This document shows positions 58,701 through 64,000 of a stretch of DNA of 64,000 nucleotides, in pieces. Every line of letters begins with the position of its first letter. Position 1 is the stretch's first letter. This DNA is from Rhabdornis inornatus. Its lineage: Eukaryota > Chordata > Aves > Passeriformes > Rhabdornithidae. The stretch covers positions 310,001-374,000 of the forward strand of contig VWZS01010904.1 of NCBI GenBank assembly GCA_013397075.1, read 5' to 3'. Below the pieces are notes generated by a model. The model was not told the origin of the DNA and ran no database searches. It saw only the letters and a program-made list of their open reading frames with translations. A program made the translations under genes and the position numbers.

Positions 58701-61700
58701 CTCAGAAGCAGCACACTAAGAACACTCTGCTGAGCAGGTACAGGGCTGCACTTTCAGTCACAGCACGCATTCAGGTTAGCTTAAATTTGCTGGGAAATCT
58801 CATTTTCAGCAAAGCTTCTCCAGGTAATGGTAGGTAACCTGAGCAAGACCTTTGAGGCTCATAACCTCACAATGTTTGTTAATCGTGCATCTTAAGCTTC
58901 AGCACAGTGAAAATTTGATGTTGTGGGTTAGCTGAAATTCAGTGATCCACCATGTTTAGGGAACAATGAAATACACAAATCATATAGTATCAGCCTTTTC
59001 CTGGCTGTCCTGCTAGAGGTGGAAGGGAAGCAGGTCTGGCTTGTGCTCTGACACACTTGTCTTTGTACCCCTGTCTGAGCCATGGCCTTGCACAGGAGGA
59101 GCAATCTTGATATCTCAGCCCTGTGCTCTGGGTAAGCTCATTAAAAGCTGTGACTCAGTTGAGGTTTTCTGTAATCCCCAGGTGAATTGGAAGATAAATG
59201 GGTAATATAAGTTTGTGAAAGCCACAGAGTTAAGGAACTTTTCTGGGACAGTGACAGACTTCACTTAACACCTTGGAGACATAGTAAAGTAAGTTAAATA
59301 GAGTATCAAGAATGTCTCACATAGTTTTCTGTACTGTTGAAGACCCCACTCCCGGATAACAGGATAATATAAGCAAAGTACTTGAATCAGCATTCCTAGC
59401 TGCTAAGGCAAAGATCTAGCAATAGTGCCCATTATTAAAAGTGCTATTTTTATCATAAAAGATGGGAAAAACATTGAGTTCTCTTTTTTTTACTTTACAG
59501 AAGTATTTTTCCAGAATGACTTTTTTTTTTGTTGTTCGGAAATGTATATATCCCAACAGCAACAGATGACCTGCATCATAAAGTAGTGCCCCATTAAACA
59601 AACGTAAATGTGGAGAAAAGGTTTAAACAAATGCTGAAGATGAAATTTATAAAATGGGTTTAGTAACTAAGTATCCTAATCCAGACAAGATGTTAATAAG
59701 TGTTCCCGCACAGAGTAAGAGAGAGTGGTAAGGGTTTTTGGTGCCTGTTTGTGTGAAGCTTGCTAGCTTTTGTTCAGCTCTGAACACAACTGCCTACAAT
59801 GGTGGTAGCTGCAAAGAAACAGTCCACATGTGATCAAAAAGAAAGTACTGCAAATTCATGCTAAAACGGGTCCCGGGTAGTGATGGCTGTTTTCTCATAG
59901 TTAAGTGTGCCCATTAGTGTGCACAGTGAGCAGCTAAAGGCATTCAATTACACTGTTGAGGGGCTAACCTTGTGTGACGGACTAATGTGGTGCTTGACCA
60001 AGAATTGATTCACTTCAGGTTCTCTTCAGGTTTCAGAAAAAGTACTACAAGATGACAGTTGGTAGCTTTTTGCTGAAGTTTAAAGAAATTACACTCGACT
60101 GATCAACGCCCAGAGAATCCCAGGACTTTTCAAGTAGGCATTGAAAACAAACCCTGCCACTACTCTTGGCTTTGCCAGAGTATGTCTATGATAACATTAT
60201 AAAGGTCACTGTGTAGGAAGCATAGACAAATACATCAGTTTTGGAATATGCTTTTTCACTGTGCTGAATAGTTCTTTAAACCTAGTGGAATTACATGGTC
60301 CTAGAAGTCTAATCTACTTCAAGGAAAAAGTTCAAAATTGTCTTTTACTTGCAGTTATTAGGAGAACCTGCCATGTCTCCAAAAGTATGTGAATATTATT
60401 CAAACTTATATTTTGTTCCTCTTTTTGAACGTATATGATAGAAAGAAAGTACACACAACTCAAAGGTCATGTTAAAATGACCTTTGGAAAAGTTTGAGAT
60501 GCTCTCGTTTCTTTGGTGTGACATCCTGAACAAAGATACTGGAAAGCTGAGTTGTATCACAGTAGTTTGCATTATTCTTTTACCTTCTTGATGGTTTACT
60601 TTCTTGATTAAGAAACAGTGTCTCCCCTGGGAGCTTTAGACAGGAAAATATACTGAATCCTGTAGATAATTGTTTTTTGCACAGGTACTGTGGAGAGATG
60701 CTAGGGAAACTGATGATTTTTTTAAAATTTGCACACAAGACACAGGTTTTCTGGCTTTTTTTATTTCTTTTTTTCCCTCTTTCTCTAAGCAGCTTATTCA
60801 GCTGTAAAGATTTGGGTTTGCTGCTTAATTAGCTGTTTAGAATTGTACACTTTGCATAATCACTATTTGACTACATTTTGAAAAAAAAAAAGGAAGTTCA
60901 GTCTCTTCGTTACTCAACTAAAGCAACTTAAAAGGCCAATCATACTTTCTGATTTCTCTTCATTGCAATGGAATTTTGAGGTAACTAATTCTTCTAGTCA
61001 AACACACTGACTTCTACCTGACCAGTATTATTTCAGTCTTGTGCGTGGTCTTATCTTTCAAGTAGAATTTTCTGTAAGGGGAAGTCAATATATTTCAAGG
61101 CACTGGGACATGCATAGTTTACTTGACTTACTGGAAACAGCAAACTGCTCTGCAGTGTTCAATGTAAAAAATCAAAACACAAACTGATATGCAAGTATGT
61201 GTGTGAGTTCTTAATTTCCAAGATTTTTCCATTTATGCATACAAGTGTATATGTATTGAGGTACATAAATACTTCTTTAAAATGCTTTGTACTGCTTGCT
61301 TTTCACCCTGCAGAGGGATCTGAGCACACCTGCCAAAGTTCTTATTCTATCATACTAGAACAGAAAACTAATAATATTTCCCCCCAAATTTTTCAACATG
61401 TACATATCTTTTGTAACTGATAGCATAGCTAGCTTAATGTTGTCAGCATTTCTGTGGCATTCTCAGCAGCTCTGAATTGTGCAGTTAAGATTAGCAGGAC
61501 AGTTATAGTCCATTCTGAAATCATCTGTCAGATTATATTTGAAAGAACCACCTTCATAACTATAAATGCTGACCAAAATGGGCTGGGGTGTGAGCCAGAC
61601 ATCTCCAAGAGCATTTTAGCAGAGCACTTTCTCTGCCATCCTTGCACTCAGATTTGCTCTCCAAGCTCTCCTGTCCTTCCCACGTCCCTTTGTCCTTCCA

Positions 61701-64000
61701 TTTGCAGATCCAGGTGGTGCCTCCTGCCCAGCCCTTGCCCCTCCCAGAGGGCAGCAGCAGATTCAGGATTTGGGCCTGGGTGCCCTCTGCTCTCTTTCAG
61801 GGGCATTTTGTGAATGTAGGGGTGGCCCTGAGGCTCCAGCACTTCCAGGCAGGTGCTCATAAAGCTTGCAGCAGTATTCCTGAGTTCCTGTTATGACTCT
61901 TGTCTATATTGATGAAAAGCGCCTTTCATGACAAAGGCAGGAAACTTTTAACATGAAAACGGTCAAACTGTTGTCACAATTCAAAGCAAATATGAAGTCT
62001 GGATAGAAACACAATATAAACATTCCCAGGAGAGCTTTTTGAGACTTGTTATGCACAGCAAAGTTGGCACAGTGTTCCATTTGCAACAGTAAAAATCAAA
62101 TGGGTTTTTGTTTGTTGTTTTTACAATATTTAAGTGACATTTTATTTATTTTAAGGATCAGTTGCTGACGTAAAATATTCCTCTGTCCACTGGTTCACAT
62201 CAGATGAGCACTCTTTCTGTAGCCACAAGTGTCTGCATGGCAAGCTCATATTTGTATTTGCAGTTGAAAAAATCAATAATTAATTCATAGCCAAGATAAA
62301 GAGCTCAAGCCATTAAGAGATTACCACCAATGTGAAGATTTTCAGTTGTATTCATAGCAAAGGAGGAGGAGACTGAGAATGTTTGCCACTTAGAGTTTAG
62401 TCTACTACCTATTTTTTTTCTTTCTGAGGTGCCTATCACTGGGCTATCTAAGTAACAATGAGCTAGTCACTCAAGTGTTATACTAAATATTGGTTTCAAG
62501 ATAACTTAGTATAATGAAAATGAAACTTGTTTTGACAATGATAAAAATGTTTGTTCAATAATTTTTGCCACAATTCCCAAGTGAATAAGCAGCCCTTGAG
62601 TTCCCCAAAGAAAAGTAATTTAATTTTTTTTTTAATTCAAAACCAACTTGCACCTGAAACATATAAATTGTTATCTAACTGATTATATTAATACATCTGC
62701 AAGAGAAATATCTCCAGGGAAGGGAATGTACAAGAGCTCAGAATAAAATTAGGAAGTGTGCAAGGTTAAAGGGAAAGCAATCAATTTTGAATTTGATTAA
62801 AAATGAGTGAGTTTCCATATTTCTAATATAATGTAGAGACAATGGAAAAAGGACTAAATTGACAAGCACTTTTGTATTTTATCATTTATTTTAATTTTTT
62901 TTACTTATTGCTGCCAGTGCAGTAGTTATTGTGTCATAAATTACAGGAAGCCTGTAGTCATCCACTGCATTTGTTTCTTTGCTCAAGTCTGTGGCTATCA
63001 GAACAAGAATCATTGGGCCTGCTATTTTCTGCAGCAGCACACCCTGACACCATGGTTATTAGCAACCACTGGACTGTGCTTTCATTCACTATTTCTCCAG
63101 AGTCAAATCTGATTTTCCTCTCCCCGTGCCTGGTGCACAGATTACTGCCAGGGCTGTGCCCCATTGCTGTGGCTCTGCTCTAACCCAGCCTTCTGAAATG
63201 GGACAAATAAAAAAGGCTGCTGAAAAGGTGCTTTTGTCTTTAATAGCTTGATGTTTCACAGACTGGAAGCCCTGTATAGCTCTGCCTTGGTTGTGCTGCA
63301 GGCACCTTCAGCACTGCTCTGAGCACAGCTGGCTGCTGTGGGCACAGCTGGACACTGGTAAGAGGTAGCCCCAACCAGCAGTGTGTGGGGTACAAAAGGG
63401 ACCAGAAGAAATTATGATATTATGGCTCTTTATGTATCAAGAGGCAAGTCCTTGAGAATATCACCCGAAAGCTGTCTCACATGAATTTAACCAATCATCG
63501 TGCTACCCTTATTACTTCTCAAACTTGCAACAGCAGCAAAATTTTTTATTTAATGTTTCAAAAATAGCTGGCATATGATTGATTTTTCTAATACTGCAGT
63601 TGCTTCTCTCACTTGTAACACAGTCTGAGCTCCTGAAAAAAATAGTGTAAACAGAAGGTTAAAAAGAAGTGCACAGAACTGATGAATGCTAGCCAAGATA
63701 CTTTATACAGAACAGGTTGTACTGGCCAAAGTCTGGAGCCTTCTGGTGCCTCAGAAGGACCTGATGTCAAGGCTGGTTCTAGGACATCCCCCTGAGAGGT
63801 GAGAGTAGATGTCTGCAGAGTAGGTGAGCTCTTGTAGAAGCACCTGTGGAATATCTTCCAGGCTTCAGTGATTTCTCTGTGCTTTTGATAATGTGCAAGT
63901 ATTTTTCAAGTGTTGGCTCACCCTTGAACAGTTTATTATGAATTCTTGATGCTTTGTATTAGCAATTGCATGTGCTTTGGACCTTTAACTTCCATGGGTT
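52723..64000. other. Distal intergenic DNA, no gene seen
   Basis: AT-rich noncoding sequence to the end of the window. It has homopolymer runs such as 19 A at 53126-53144. No coding exon, RNA gene or complete repeat element could be supported. Confidence 0.5.
54249..54249. other. Ambiguous base or gap (single N) in an A run
   Basis: An N follows a run of 13 A at 54236-54248. The flanks show no duplication, so this is probably an unresolved homopolymer or small gap. Confidence 0.8.

Noticed and set aside
41951..64000. Exons of EXOC6, the expected next gene
   Set aside because: No frame in this region resembled the exocyst subunit; it probably lies beyond the window.

Overview
This is a vertebrate nuclear window, most likely from a bird. 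Two same-strand protein-coding genes are recognisable from split exons with GT/AG borders: the 3' two-thirds of KIF11 (kinesin-5/Eg5) and HHEX (haematopoietically expressed homeobox). KIF11-HHEX neighbourhood is the conserved order seen on human chromosome 10. Sparse interspersed repeats and two relics resembling the avian CR1 3' end point to a bird; the species cannot be named from the window.

Layout. (1) 1-11.6 kb: sixteen KIF11 exons, which by comparison with the 22-exon human gene should be exons 7-22. They encode the second half of the motor (from the switch I serines), neck, stalk and BimC-box tail, 827 residues to a normal stop, with a poly(A) signal at 11568. (2) 11.6-25.0 kb: intergenic, with a 26-bp minisatellite and one probable old repeat, no gene seen. 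(3) 25.0-32.9 kb: four long blocks in the order A1-B1-A2-B2. A1 and A2 match, B1 and B2 match, and each copy stops exactly at a single N. This is best read as unmerged overlapping contigs placed in the wrong order, not a biological duplication. (4) 32.9-39.2 kb: a CpG-rich promoter region and HHEX. HHEX exon 1 loses its first part, including the start codon, in a gap at 34119; the rest of exon 1 and exons 2-4 are intact. (5) 39.2-64 kb: no recognisable gene. A CpG-rich tract at about 39.9-41.6 kb is followed by a possible regulatory element, then AT-rich noncoding DNA. The next gene expected by synteny (EXOC6) was looked for by eye and not seen.

KIF11 is a plus-end-directed mitotic motor that slides antiparallel microtubules; HHEX is a mainly repressive homeodomain factor of endoderm, liver, thyroid and blood progenitors. 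They are syntenic neighbours, not a functional operon. The noncoding DNA around HHEX (several CpG islands, homeodomain- and GATA-type motifs) is the most likely place for regulation. I found no previously undescribed biological system; the strongest unusual structure is the assembly error at 25-33 kb.
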